Origin: CAYVAP01 sp964343195
GTDB lineage: Bacteria; Bacteroidota; Bacteroidia; J057
DNA length: 64,000 nt
Assembly (NCBI GenBank): GCA_964343195.1
Contig: CAYFIR010000003.1
Coordinates: forward strand, 62,001 to 126,000
Direction: 5' to 3'
Part shown: one piece after another, positions 19,052-27,319 of the stretch
Position numbering within the stretch: the first letter of the stretch is position 1
How the letters are laid out: each line of letters begins with the position of its first letter
The notes under the pieces: generated by a model
Seen by the model: only the letters and a program-made list of their open reading frames with translations
Databases searched by the model: none
What the model was told of the DNA's origin: nothing
Made by a program: the position numbers and the translations under genes

Positions 19052-19095
19052 AGAGTAGAAGAGAACAATGCCTCATGCCCCAATATCTCTACTCT
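19052..19095 (-). terminator. Possible terminator of dnaE
   Basis: On the minus strand, AGAGTAG pairs with CTACTCT across a long loop, and TTATTGAGTTTTTG follows. It lies just after the dnaE stop. The stem is short for its loop, so this is tentative. Confidence 0.35.
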
Positions 19096-19102
19096 GAGCC
19101 TT

Positions 19103-22100
19103 TTACGAAAGCGAATAATTCAACCCCATTTCCTCCAGTTCCCTAACCAGCTCTCCATTGGGGTCAATCTTCCAGTCCGAAGAAACCAGTTGGATGTCAG
19201 CATTGTAATTGGGGTCTCGGAGGCGGAATCGCAGGTCTTTTTTGCCTTTGTGTTTGGTAAAGACTCCCTGAAGATCATCCAATAGCTCCTGCGTCAGCTC
19301 GTGGTTATGGAGTTCAACGCACAGGCTGCGAATCATCCCGTCGAATAGGTCTGTGCTCATCAGACGCATGTCCATGATGCGGATTTCCATCGCCGATGGA
19401 TCGTAGCGTCGCCCTTGTCGCAGCGCCGTTACATACAGCATCTCGTCCTGCTGAATCAACCCCCTGAATTTCTCATATTGTTCCCCAAATAGCGTCAGTT
19501 CTGCGGAGTCAGCGAAATCTTCCAGGGTGAAGGACATGAACTTGTTGCCCTTGCGGGAAATTCGCTCCCGCACACTGGTCACAATTCCCCCGACGCGGAG
19601 GTCGCGGGCTGGGGTCGGGATGTCGCCACTCAGATCGGCCACGGTGGCGTTACAGAAAGACGTCATCTGCCACTTGTATTTGTCCAGCGGATGGCCGGAA
19701 AGATAGAAGCCGATGACTTCTTTTTCGTAGTTGAGTTTTTGTAGCTCGGTCCAGGCCTCCTTGACGCGGCCATCCTGCCAGGTGCCGACGGGAATGGCGG
19801 GTTCCTGGGTGGCACTGCTGCCGCCCATCGCATCGCCAAAGAGGCTTACCTGCGGTGAATTGCGCTCCTGCTGCACCTTGGAGCCGTACTGCACGGCTTT
19901 CTCCATGACATTTGCTTCTTCCCGCTCTGACATCGGGAGAAAGTACTGGTAGCGCTCCACCCCAAAGCTATCGAACGCCCCGGCATATGCCAATGCTTCC
20001 AGCGTTTTGCGGTTGATGCTACGCGGCGGCATGCGGGTACACATGTCAAAGATGGACTCAAAAGCACCATCTTTTTTCCGTTGTTCGACAATTGCCTCGA
20101 CCACTCCGTGACCTACGCCCTTGATGGCTTCCAGACCAAAACGAATTTGCCCTTCCTTATTAACGGAGAAAAGCGCCTGCGACTCGTTGATATCCGGTGG
20201 CAACACCTTGATCCCCATGCGGCGACACTCCTCGATGAAGAAGGTAATCTTCTTGATCTCGTGAACGTTGTGTGTCAGCACCGCCGCCATGTACTCTGGC
20301 GGATAGTGGGCCTTCATATAGCCCGTCTTGAAGGCCAGGACGGAGTAGGCTGCGCTGTGGCTGTTATGGACAATGATGTCGTTGGCCACGAAGTTATGGG
20401 TGCCGGGTACTTCGAGGTCGTAGGTTTGCTTTTCGCCTACGTATTCGATGCTTTTGATGCGGTCCCAGTAGATGTCAGAGGTGGCGTGCCTGACGATCTG
20501 AACGTCATCAAAGTAGGCCGATAACTTCCCGATCAATTCCCTGGTGAACCCGACTTTGTCTTTGTTCGTGCCTACTGGATAAAAATCACGTGCACTGCAA
20601 CCCGTTTCAGCGGTCATTTGCACCCAGGTCACTCCCTTTCGCTCTTTGGCACTACGTACCAATTCGCGAACCTGTACGGGTATGATATCTTTGGAACTGG
20701 TCGAAGCTACTTCTTCCAGGAAAAGTTGAGCGAGTTTTTCGTTTCGCTCGGTTCCCAAAAAATGAAACCCAACCTTTTGGGCGAACAGTGCCATGTTTTC
20801 ATTGCCAGTAACAAACACCTGATAGCCGATTCTGCCGTCTTTGTAAGGAAACTCAACCGTTCTAGTTCGGGAAATGATTCCTAAACGTAGCAGGAGGTGC
20901 GCCACATGCTGTGCCAACTTCTTTGAGGCAGTAGCATAGTACAGAGACCGTCCTTTCAGATTGATATGACCATCACCTTCCCACATTTTAGCGAGAAGTA
21001 ACCCTATTTGTCGGTGGTTGAGAGTAAATGCTTCTGAGGGAATTTCTTTTTCCCTCGCGTTTTTATTTAGAAGGTCGAGCCTTCTGGCCCATTCAAAAAT
21101 GCCAGATGGCTGGTTCCGATCGACTCGTTTGGTGTAGATCGAGTAAGTATTTTTGTGAATTGCAACCGAACAATTCACATTGTCAAAGGTCTCCGCTGCT
21201 TTGATGAACTCGTCTCGCTGCGCCTCATCCTGGGAGTAAAAGTAAAGTCCATATGGATGACAAAGGTTTCCCTCTGCCAATAAATATCCCAGCGCAATTA
21301 CGGCTTCGTCTGCCCATTTCCCCTTTCCCTCCACGTCGATCTTCCTCGGCGTAGCTAGCAGTTCCCCTTCTTTCAACTCATCCAGCCGCTTCCAACCATC
21401 ATAAGTATAAAATGGGTGATTGGCAGTAGCTTCGATCTCTTTTCCCGATGCCGTAGTTAGACGATAAACAGGCTTCACCCCATTATCCATCACATCTGCC
21501 ACCTGCCCCGTCTGCATCTGCAAAGAATTGGTGTCCAGCGTAGGCGTCAGGCGAAGTTGAGCTTTGCCTCGGTACACATCCTCGATGGGTACCAAGCGAC
21601 CCGTTTCCGCGTCGATCACCTCGGTGTCCCCCGGCAAGCATTTGTTAAAGCCGTAACTGGCAAACTTCGTCATCAACGCATAGACCTCCTCGGCGGTCTT
21701 CTTGTCCACTCCTTTTTCAGCAGCCCCGTTGACAAAGTTCACCTTCTCCTTCTCCATGATCTCCATCTTCTTCTTACCCATCGCACGGCGTAGCAGGTCG
21801 GCACCGCCCATCGAGTACCCCCCCATGGTTCGGGCTACCTGCATGATCTGCTCCTGATAGACCATGATGCCGTAGGTATTTTGAAGAATGGGTGCGAGCA
21901 TGTCATGGGGATACTCGATCTTTTCGCGTCCGTGTTTCCGGTTGACGAAGGATGGAATATTGTCCATCGGACCGGGACGATAGAGGGCATTCATTGCGAT
22001 CAGGTCCTCAATATTGGTCGGTTTGAGCTGGCGCAGGTACTTGCGCATGCCGTCGGACTCAAACTGGAAGGTCGCGACTGTATCACCCCGCTGGTAGAGC

Positions 22101-23935
22101 TCATAGGTCTTTTTGTCGTCCAGCGGGATTTTTTCCGGGTCTATTTCCACCCCGTGGTTTTCCTTGGTCAGGCGAATGGCCGTTTTCAGGATAGAGAGCG
22201 TCCTCAGTCCCAGAAAGTCCATCTTGAGCAGACCAGCCATCTCAGCCATAGGGCCATCATACTGGGTGATGAGTGATTGGTCTTTGGCCACCGACACTGG
22301 GGCGTAATCAGTCACGTCCCCCGGTGCGATGATCACTGCACAGGCGTGTACCCCCGTATGGCGCGCAGTACCTTCGAGCGTCTTGGCAAAGCGCATCATC
22401 TTGTTGATTAGCGGGTCTTTGCTTTCGAAGAGCTGGGACAATTCCTGGGCATGGTCAGGATTTTCGTTCCCGTCAAGGGCCTTTCTAAAGCTCATTCCCG
22501 GCTTATCAGGAACCATCTTGGCGATGCGGTTCACTTCGTTGAGGGGAATGCCCAGGGTACGGCCCACATCTCGCAGGGCGGTTTTAGCGCCCATGGTTCC
22601 GTAGGTAATCACCTGCGAAACGGACTTTCGCCCATATTCCCCAACCACGTAGTCGATGACCTCCTGTCTGCCTTCGTCGTCAAAGTCGATGTCAATATCC
22701 GGCGGTGAAACCCGCTCAGGGTTGAGGAATCGCTCAAACAGCAGGTCGTACTTCATCGGGTCGATGTCGATGATTCCCAGCACATAGGCAATCACCGATC
22801 CCGCCGCAGAGCCTCGACCTGGCCCCACATATACGCCCCGATTCCGGGCTTCGGTGGTAAAGGACTGGACGATGAGGAAGTAACCCGCATAGCCCATTTT
22901 CTTGATAATGGCCAGTTCCCGCTCGACACGCTCGCGGACCTCCTCGCTGATCTCGTGGTAGCGACGCGGGGCGCGCTCCCAGACCATGTGCCGCAGATAG
23001 TCGTCCATGCTGGCAAATTGCGGTGGTACCTTGTACTGGGGCAGGATCATGTCCCCGGCCAGGTTCATCTGGAAGGTGCAGCGCTCGGCCAGTTCGACGG
23101 TATTTTCCAGCGCCTGTAATTCGTCGGGGAATAGCTCCGCCATTTCCTGCTGAGACTTGAAGAAAAAGCGCGGATTGAGCCGGTTTTTATCGTCTGTAAA
23201 GCGAAATCGGTTGGGGTCGTCGTAGTCGGACTGGGTTTGCAACGCCAGCAGCAGGTCGTGGGCCTCGGCGTCTTCCTCGTTGACGTAGTGGACGTCGTTG
23301 GTGGCGATGACCTTGAGTTCGTGCTTCTTGGCCATGCGGAGCAGCCACTCATTGGCCTTATCCATGTCACCCAGGGTGTGGCGCTGGATTTCGATGTAGT
23401 AATTTTCCTTGCCGAAGATGTCGATGTACTCCTTCAGCGTCTTTTCGCCCTCATCTTCGCCTTTTTCCAGCATGGCCCGGTTGACATGGCTGGCGAGGCA
23501 GCAGGTGGAGGCTATGAGCCCCTCTGAGTGTTTCTTTAAAATCTCACGGTCAATCCTTGGCTTGCCATACATGCCATCGGTATAGCCATAGGAGCAAAGC
23601 TTGACCAGGTTTTTGTACCCCTCGGCATTCTTGGCCCAGCAAATCTGATGGTATCGTGGATTCACTTCCTTCATTCGGCCATTTTCGTCCTTATAACGAC
23701 CGGTGATCTTGGCGTCCTGCTCGGCAATGTAAAATTCGCAGCCGACGATGGGTTGCAGGCCATTCTTTTTGGCCGCCAGCACAAACTTGGGCACGCCAAA
23801 CATATTACCGTGGTCGGTGATGGCGATGTGGGACATGCCCAGTGATGCAGCTTTTTTGGTGACATCGCTGATTTTAGCTGCGCCGTCTAGCAGGCTGAAT
23901 TCGGTATGGGTGTGCAGGTGAACGAAGTCGGGCAT
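19103..23935 (-). CDS. dnaE: DNA polymerase III alpha subunit with an in-frame intein
   Basis: DnaE is the replicative polymerase. The 1610-residue precursor holds 1184 residues of DnaE and a 426-residue intein. The N-terminal PHP domain shows FVHLHTHTEFSLLDGA and HIAITDHGNMFG. The polymerase core has SPPDIDIDFDDEGR with catalytic aspartates at residues 413 and 415. The intein occupies residues 766-1191 between FNK and SHSAAYS, an invariant stretch of the polymerase; splicing must therefore occur for activity. Downstream are the finger region, helix-hairpin-helix and an OB-fold (RVGGIVTSVRERISRKGNKF). Start MPDFVHLHTHTEF is canonical. The exteins look intact. A repeat of ATTCG units lies directly upstream of the start. 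Confidence 0.96.
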   Translation of the reverse strand: MPDFVHLHTHTEFSLLDGAAKISDVTKKAASLGMSHIAITDHGNMFGVPKFVLAAKKNGLQPIVGCEFYIAEQDAKITGRYKDENGRMKEVNPRYHQICWAKNAEGYKNLVKLCSYGYTDGMYGKPRIDREILKKHSEGLIASTCCLASHVNRAMLEKGEDEGEKTLKEYIDIFGKENYYIEIQRHTLGDMDKANEWLLRMAKKHELKVIATNDVHYVNEEDAEAHDLLLALQTQSDYDDPNRFRFTDDKNRLNPRFFFKSQQEMAELFPDELQALENTVELAERCTFQMNLAGDMILPQYKVPPQFASMDDYLRHMVWERAPRRYHEISEEVRERVERELAIIKKMGYAGYFLIVQSFTTEARNRGVYVGPGRGSAAGSVIAYVLGIIDIDPMKYDLLFERFLNPERVSPPDIDIDFDDEGRQEVIDYVVGEYGRKSVSQVITYGTMGAKTALRDVGRTLGIPLNEVNRIAKMVPDKPGMSFRKALDGNENPDHAQELSQLFESKDPLINKMMRFAKTLEGTARHTGVHACAVIIAPGDVTDYAPVSVAKDQSLITQYDGPMAEMAGLLKMDFLGLRTLSILKTAIRLTKENHGVEIDPEKIPLDDKKTYELYQRGDTVATFQFESDGMRKYLRQLKPTNIEDLIAMNALYRPGPMDNIPSFVNRKHGREKIEYPHDMLAPILQNTYGIMVYQEQIMQVARTMGGYSMGGADLLRRAMGKKKMEIMEKEKVNFVNGAAEKGVDKKTAEEVYALMTKFASYGFNKCLPGDTEVIDAETGRLVPIEDVYRGKAQLRLTPTLDTNSLQMQTGQVADVMDNGVKPVYRLTTASGKEIEATANHPFYTYDGWKRLDELKEGELLATPRKIDVEGKGKWADEAVIALGYLLAEGNLCHPYGLYFYSQDEAQRDEFIKAAETFDNVNCSVAIHKNTYSIYTKRVDRNQPSGIFEWARRLDLLNKNAREKEIPSEAFTLNHRQIGLLLAKMWEGDGHINLKGRSLYYATASKKLAQHVAHLLLRLGIISRTRTVEFPYKDGRIGYQVFVTGNENMALFAQKVGFHFLGTERNEKLAQLFLEEVASTSSKDIIPVQVRELVRSAKERKGVTWVQMTAETGCSARDFYPVGTNKDKVGFTRELIGKLSAYFDDVQIVRHATSDIYWDRIKSIEYVGEKQTYDLEVPGTHNFVANDIIVHNSHSAAYSVLAFKTGYMKAHYPPEYMAAVLTHNVHEIKKITFFIEECRRMGIKVLPPDINESQALFSVNKEGQIRFGLEAIKGVGHGVVEAIVEQRKKDGAFESIFDMCTRMPPRSINRKTLEALAYAGAFDSFGVERYQYFLPMSEREEANVMEKAVQYGSKVQQERNSPQVSLFGDAMGGSSATQEPAIPVGTWQDGRVKEAWTELQKLNYEKEVIGFYLSGHPLDKYKWQMTSFCNATVADLSGDIPTPARDLRVGGIVTSVRERISRKGNKFMSFTLEDFADSAELTLFGEQYEKFRGLIQQDEMLYVTALRQGRRYDPSAMEIRIMDMRLMSTDLFDGMIRSLCVELHNHELTQELLDDLQGVFTKHKGKKDLRFRLRDPNYNADIQLVSSDWKIDPNGELVRELEEMGLNYSLS
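20363..21640 (-). mobile_element. DnaE intein with LAGLIDADG homing endonuclease domain
   Basis: The element encodes 426 residues from the first Cys (CLPGDTEV, block A) to the terminal VHN (block G), with Ser as the first C-extein residue. Block B is TANH at intein residues 72-75. Block F is QTYDLEVPGTHNF. Two LAGLIDADG-like helices, GYLLAEGNL (118-126) and LLAKMWEGDGHI (215-226), carry acidic residues E123 and D223, so the endonuclease may still cut. The insertion point is FNK|SHS, three residues downstream of the cyanobacterial split-DnaE site as I remember it. The middle of the intein looks richer in A and T than the flanking dnaE, which would fit later arrival. Confidence 0.95.
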
Positions 23936-23943
23936 GGAGGGAA

Positions 23944-23974
23944 ATTCGTAAATTCGAAATTCGTGATTCGTAAT
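23944..23974. repeat. ATTCG-unit repeat upstream of dnaE
   Basis: A run of ATTCGTA, ATTCGAA, ATTCGTG and ATTCGTA units with 7-8-base period, just before the dnaE start. The same units occur at 11376, 55977 and 60091. Confidence 0.65.
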
Positions 23975-23990
23975 GGGAGAGGGGGGAATA

Positions 23991-24126
23991 GAAGTCAGAC
24001 CGTTCCGCTTCCCGGAACTGTCAGAAGTCAGATTTTAGGATTCCTGTCTCGCTTTCCTGAGCGAAGCGAAGTCCCGCTATCGGGATCGCAGTTCAGGTGC
24101 GGTAAGCGCCTGAACGGTCTGACTTC
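23991..24126. repeat. 136-bp element with perfect 15-bp inverted ends
   Basis: GAAGTCAGACCGTTC at the left is the exact reverse complement of GAACGGTCTGACTTC at the right. Inside are smaller hairpins: TCCCG-CTAT-CGGGA, TCGCT...AGCGA and GTTCAGG...CCTGAAC. No frame is supported. It fills much of the dnaE-pgk gap and looks like a small non-autonomous element or a structured repeat. Confidence 0.65.
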
Positions 24127-24235
24127 TCGCAGCGCAGCGATCGATACTCTCGCTTCCCTTGTTAGCATTATGCTAATATACTGAGTCATCTGCTCGGATG
24201 CAGGGAATTTTTTGCACGGGGTGTGGAAAAGGGAG

Positions 24236-24283
24236 GGGAAAATAAAGCCCCGCAGGCTTCTATTACAGAAACCTGCGAGGGCT
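24236..24283 (-). terminator. Rho-independent terminator of pgk
   Basis: On the minus strand an imperfect 16-17-base stem, AGCCCTCGCAGGTTTCT against AGAAGCCTGCGGGGCT, is followed by TTATTTTCCCC. It lies about 100 bases after the pgk stop. Confidence 0.75.
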
Positions 24284-24386
24284 ATGTGATGTACTGCCAT
24301 ATTCGGGCGTCAGGAGACGCCAGGACTCAGCGTATCGGCTTGCAAAGTCTCACGAGCGAATACGACAAGGTCGTATTGCGACAACC

Positions 24387-25574
24387 CTACCCCAGCGCGG
24401 CAATCCCAGGCAAGGTCTTACCTTCGAGGTACTCCAGCAGGGCACCTCCACCGGTGGAGACATAGCTAACTTCGTCTTCGAAGCCGAACTTGGCGACGGC
24501 AGCGGCAGAGTCACCTCCTCCAATCAGGGAGAAAGTGCCATTCTTGGTGGCTTCTACCACGGCTTCGGCCACGGCGCGGGTTCCTTTTTCGAAGGTTTCC
24601 ATTTCAAATACCCCCATAGGGCCATTCCACAGCACGATCTTGCTGTCCAGGATGGCGTCGTAGTAGTACTTGAAGGTCTCTGGTCCGATGTCCAGTCCCA
24701 TCATGTCGTCGGGAAAGTCCTCGTTGCGGACCACGGCAGTCTTGCCGTCCTCTCCGAATACATCAGAGACCACGGAGTCCACGGGGGTGAGGATCTTCAC
24801 GCCCTTCTGAACGGCTTTTTTGAGCAGAGCCGCAGCGGTTACGATGCGGTCTTCTTCCAGCAGGGACTTACCGATGCGGTACCCTTTGGCACGCAGGAAG
24901 GTAAAGGCCATTCCTCCGCCGATCAGCAGGTAGTCCACACGGTCGAGCAGGTTCTCGATGATGAGAATCTTGTCAGAAACCTTGGCACCTCCCATGATGG
25001 CACAGATGGGGCGGTCCTTACTGTTGAGGATCTTTTCAGCGTTGTCAATTTCCTTGCGGAGGAGGTTGCCACAGACGGTGTCGTCAAAATACTTGGCGAC
25101 GGTAGCGGTAGAGGCATGCTCGCGGTGAGCGGTGCCAAAGGCGTCGTTTACGTAGTAGTCGCCATGCTTGGAGAGCTTGTGGGCAAATTCCTCGTTGGCT
25201 TTCTTTTCCTCGCCATAAAAGCGGAGGTTTTCCAGTAGCAGTACCTCGCCTGGCTTCAAATTGGCGCTCATCTCAAAGGCTGCATCGCCTACGCAGTCGT
25301 CGGCGAAGTGGATAGTAGTGCCTTCTCCCAAATAGCCCTGCAGCGTGGACAGGGTGTGTTTGAGGCTGCACTTGTCTTCTGGCCCTTTGGGGCGTCCGAG
25401 GTGGGACATCAGCACAGCAGATCCACCGTTTTCGAGGATGTGCTTGATGGTAGGGATCGCCTCACGGATGCGGCGGTCGTCGGTTACCTCGAATTTGTCG
25501 TTGAGTGGTACGTTGAAGTCCACGCGAATCAGCGCGCGGCGGTCCTTTACTTCGACCTGATCGATGTATTTCAT
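24387..25574 (-). CDS. pgk: Phosphoglycerate kinase
   Basis: Glycolytic enzyme that transfers phosphate from 1,3-bisphosphoglycerate to ADP in the cytoplasm. The 395-residue sequence shows the family signature RALIRVDFNVPLND, the substrate-site block VLMSHLGRPKGPE, LLENLRFYGEEKKANEEFA, the hinge region AIMGGAKVSDKILIIENLL, the nucleotide-site block LWNGPMGVFEMETFEKGT and the terminal LIGGGDSAAAVAKFG and YVSTGGGALLEYLEG. Length is normal and nothing is missing. It has its own terminator. The 500 bases upstream contain no supported gene. Confidence 0.98.
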   Translation of the reverse strand: MKYIDQVEVKDRRALIRVDFNVPLNDKFEVTDDRRIREAIPTIKHILENGGSAVLMSHLGRPKGPEDKCSLKHTLSTLQGYLGEGTTIHFADDCVGDAAFEMSANLKPGEVLLLENLRFYGEEKKANEEFAHKLSKHGDYYVNDAFGTAHREHASTATVAKYFDDTVCGNLLRKEIDNAEKILNSKDRPICAIMGGAKVSDKILIIENLLDRVDYLLIGGGMAFTFLRAKGYRIGKSLLEEDRIVTAAALLKKAVQKGVKILTPVDSVVSDVFGEDGKTAVVRNEDFPDDMMGLDIGPETFKYYYDAILDSKIVLWNGPMGVFEMETFEKGTRAVAEAVVEATKNGTFSLIGGGDSAAAVAKFGFEDEVSYVSTGGGALLEYLEGKTLPGIAALG

Positions 25575-26081
25575 ATAGGGAAGTTTGGTGGCTAGCGATT
25601 AAGTTTTGTTCGCGGGTGAAGTTAGCAAAAAGCTCATTGCTGGCAACAAGTCACCGGACATCATGCGTTCGCCTGAGGAGTGACTTTTGCCATTCTCTTC
25701 CACCGAGAAAGGCTCCAATCCTTCTTTTTTAAAACCAAATGGCCTGTTTTCGGTTAGTATGATCAAAAAGCGGATAGAAAATATGCCTTGTTCCAAAGGT
25801 GATTTCATTTCTTTTGACGAGTTAAATAGGAATTTTCTACCCACGCTGGACAAAGAATAATCAAACCTTCCCCATTTCGACACCACTCTCCCCGGGTGAA
25901 ATTCGAATGTTTGATTTCCAGCAACCCCGGACAACGCGATCCTGATACGGTAGCCCATGCTGCCCCTGCTTTCTATTGCCTTTTGCATGGATAGTGTCCA
26001 GGTTCATGTGGAATTTTTATTCCGGGCTTTTCTCCCAATTTCTCAACCCATTTACCCATAACCACCATGTTTTTTATGTCA
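25575..26081. other. Gap with no supported gene
   Basis: This stretch between divergent pgk and the first small outer-membrane protein gene should carry both promoters. One minus-strand frame of 129 codons crosses it, but its predicted protein has no recognisable fold or signal and its composition looks non-coding. No repeat or RNA gene was recognised. Confidence 0.5.
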
Positions 26082-26549
26082 ATGAACCCCAAACGTCTAC
26101 TGAATGTAACCCTGTTCATCACCATGATGCTCGCTACTCCAGCCCTGCTAAAAGCACAGCGGGTGGCAGGTGATGTCGGGATCGGTCTCCAAATCGGTGA
26201 ACCCTCCGGTTTGTCCATTGCCACCTACCGTCCCAATGGTGTCGGTATTGATATCCTGGCCGCCTGGGACCTCGACCGCTTTTTGTATGTAAATCCCCAT
26301 GCGATTTACTCGACCCATGTGGGAAATTCGGAAGCCTTGCACTTCTTTTTCGGCCCAGGCGGGTTCGTTGGGATGTATGAGCAGTCTGATGGAGATTATA
26401 ATGTTCGCGGGGGTATCTCCGGTACCGCAGGCTTCAGCCTGATGCTGGGCCGATTTGAAATGTACCTGCGCGGTACGCCACGCTTGCGCCTGATCGAAGA
26501 GACCCAGGCCGATATCGGCGGCGGCCTTGGGCTGAGGTACTGGCTGTAA
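26082..26549 (+). CDS. Small outer-membrane beta-barrel protein, copy 1
   Basis: A 155-residue protein with a signal peptide (LLNVTLFITMMLATPALLKAQ). The mature part has short alternating strands typical of an eight-stranded barrel, with the opening DVGIGLQIGEPSGLSI and the close RLRLIEETQADIGGGLGLRYW. Three in-frame ATGs occur; the third is chosen because MNPKRLLN begins a normal signal peptide. The next gene is a paralogue with the same start and end motifs, so the pair arose by tandem duplication. Function is unknown; related barrels are structural or adhesive. Confidence 0.75.
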   Translation: MNPKRLLNVTLFITMMLATPALLKAQRVAGDVGIGLQIGEPSGLSIATYRPNGVGIDILAAWDLDRFLYVNPHAIYSTHVGNSEALHFFFGPGGFVGMYEQSDGDYNVRGGISGTAGFSLMLGRFEMYLRGTPRLRLIEETQADIGGGLGLRYWL

Positions 26550-26605
26550 AAAACGTATTGATGATTCCCTCATGAAGCATTGAAAGATCAAATCCGTGAG
26601 AGGAA

Positions 26606-26638
26606 AAGCTCTATCCACATGGTGGGTAGGGCTTTTTT
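26606..26638 (+). terminator. Rho-independent terminator between the two barrel genes
   Basis: AAGCTCTATCCAC pairs with GTGGGTAGGGCTT across a short loop, and a run of six T follows. Confidence 0.8.
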
Positions 26639-26705
26639 AAAATTTTGGGAAGAATGAGGTTGTAGATTTTTGCTCTAATTTGCGCTTCAGACAAATGACG
26701 AACGA

Positions 26706-27182
26706 ATGATCAGATTGCCTGCCGCTGTAACAATTTTACTGAGCCTTGGGGAGCTCATGTTTGCGTTGAGTCCAACGCTTCAGGCCCAGAGAGCGGCCGG
26801 AGATATCGGTATTGGCCTGCAAATCGGAGAACCATCAGGGCTTTCTGTGGGCTATTACCAGTCCGATGGGGTAGGGGTGGACGTACTGGCCGCCTGGGAC
26901 CTGGATGACTATCTCTACGTCAACGCCCACGCCCTTTACACCAGGCCTATCAACGAACTTAACGAGCTCGATCTGTACTTTTTCTTTGGTCCCGGTGCAT
27001 TTGTTGGGCTCCAGGAAAATAGAAATGATTGGGGCTTTCGGGCCGGAATATCCGGGACGGCAGGCATCAGCCTCATGATCAGCAGCTTTGAAATATACTT
27101 TCGCCTGACCCCTCGCCTGCGCCTTATCGACGAAACCAGAGCGGATATTGGCGGAGGACTGGGGCTGCGTTGGTGGTTCTAG
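26706..27182 (+). CDS. Small outer-membrane beta-barrel protein, copy 2
   Basis: A 158-residue paralogue of the preceding gene. It has a hydrophobic N-terminus ending TLQAQ and shares RAAGDIGIGLQIGEPSGLSV, DVLAAWDLDDYLYVNAHALY and the close RLRLIDETRADIGGGLGLRW with copy 1. The middle is more divergent, as expected for surface loops. A terminator separates the two, so each has its own promoter. The specific function is unknown. A repeat of inverted GTTCAGAG and GGGGTTCGA units follows directly. Confidence 0.75.
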   Translation: MIRLPAAVTILLSLGELMFALSPTLQAQRAAGDIGIGLQIGEPSGLSVGYYQSDGVGVDVLAAWDLDDYLYVNAHALYTRPINELNELDLYFFFGPGAFVGLQENRNDWGFRAGISGTAGISLMISSFEIYFRLTPRLRLIDETRADIGGGLGLRWWF

Positions 27183-27184
27183 AG

Positions 27185-27250
27185 AAGTTTGGGGTTCGAG
27201 GTTCAGAGTTTGGACTCAACTACAAACTTCGAACCCCCAACTCTGAACTA
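27185..27250. repeat. Inverted copies of GGGGTTCGA / GTTCAGAGTTTG units
   Basis: The left side has GGGGTTCGA then GTTCAGAGTTTG; the right side has CAAACTTCGAACCCCC then CAACTCTGAAC. The complementary blocks come in the order A-B ... A'-B' and so are not simply nested; they could form two alternative hairpins. It extends the open frame ahead of ubiD. Confidence 0.55.
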
Positions 27251-27319
27251 TGCCAAAACTTCTTCCCTCCGATCGGGTTAATAGCGCACAAACCGTATTT
27301 TTGCCGCAAAATCAACCGC

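Noticed and set aside
25599..25988. 129-codon minus-strand frame upstream of pgk
   Set aside because: No recognisable domain, signal or membrane pattern, and composition unlike neighbours. It probably covers promoter DNA.
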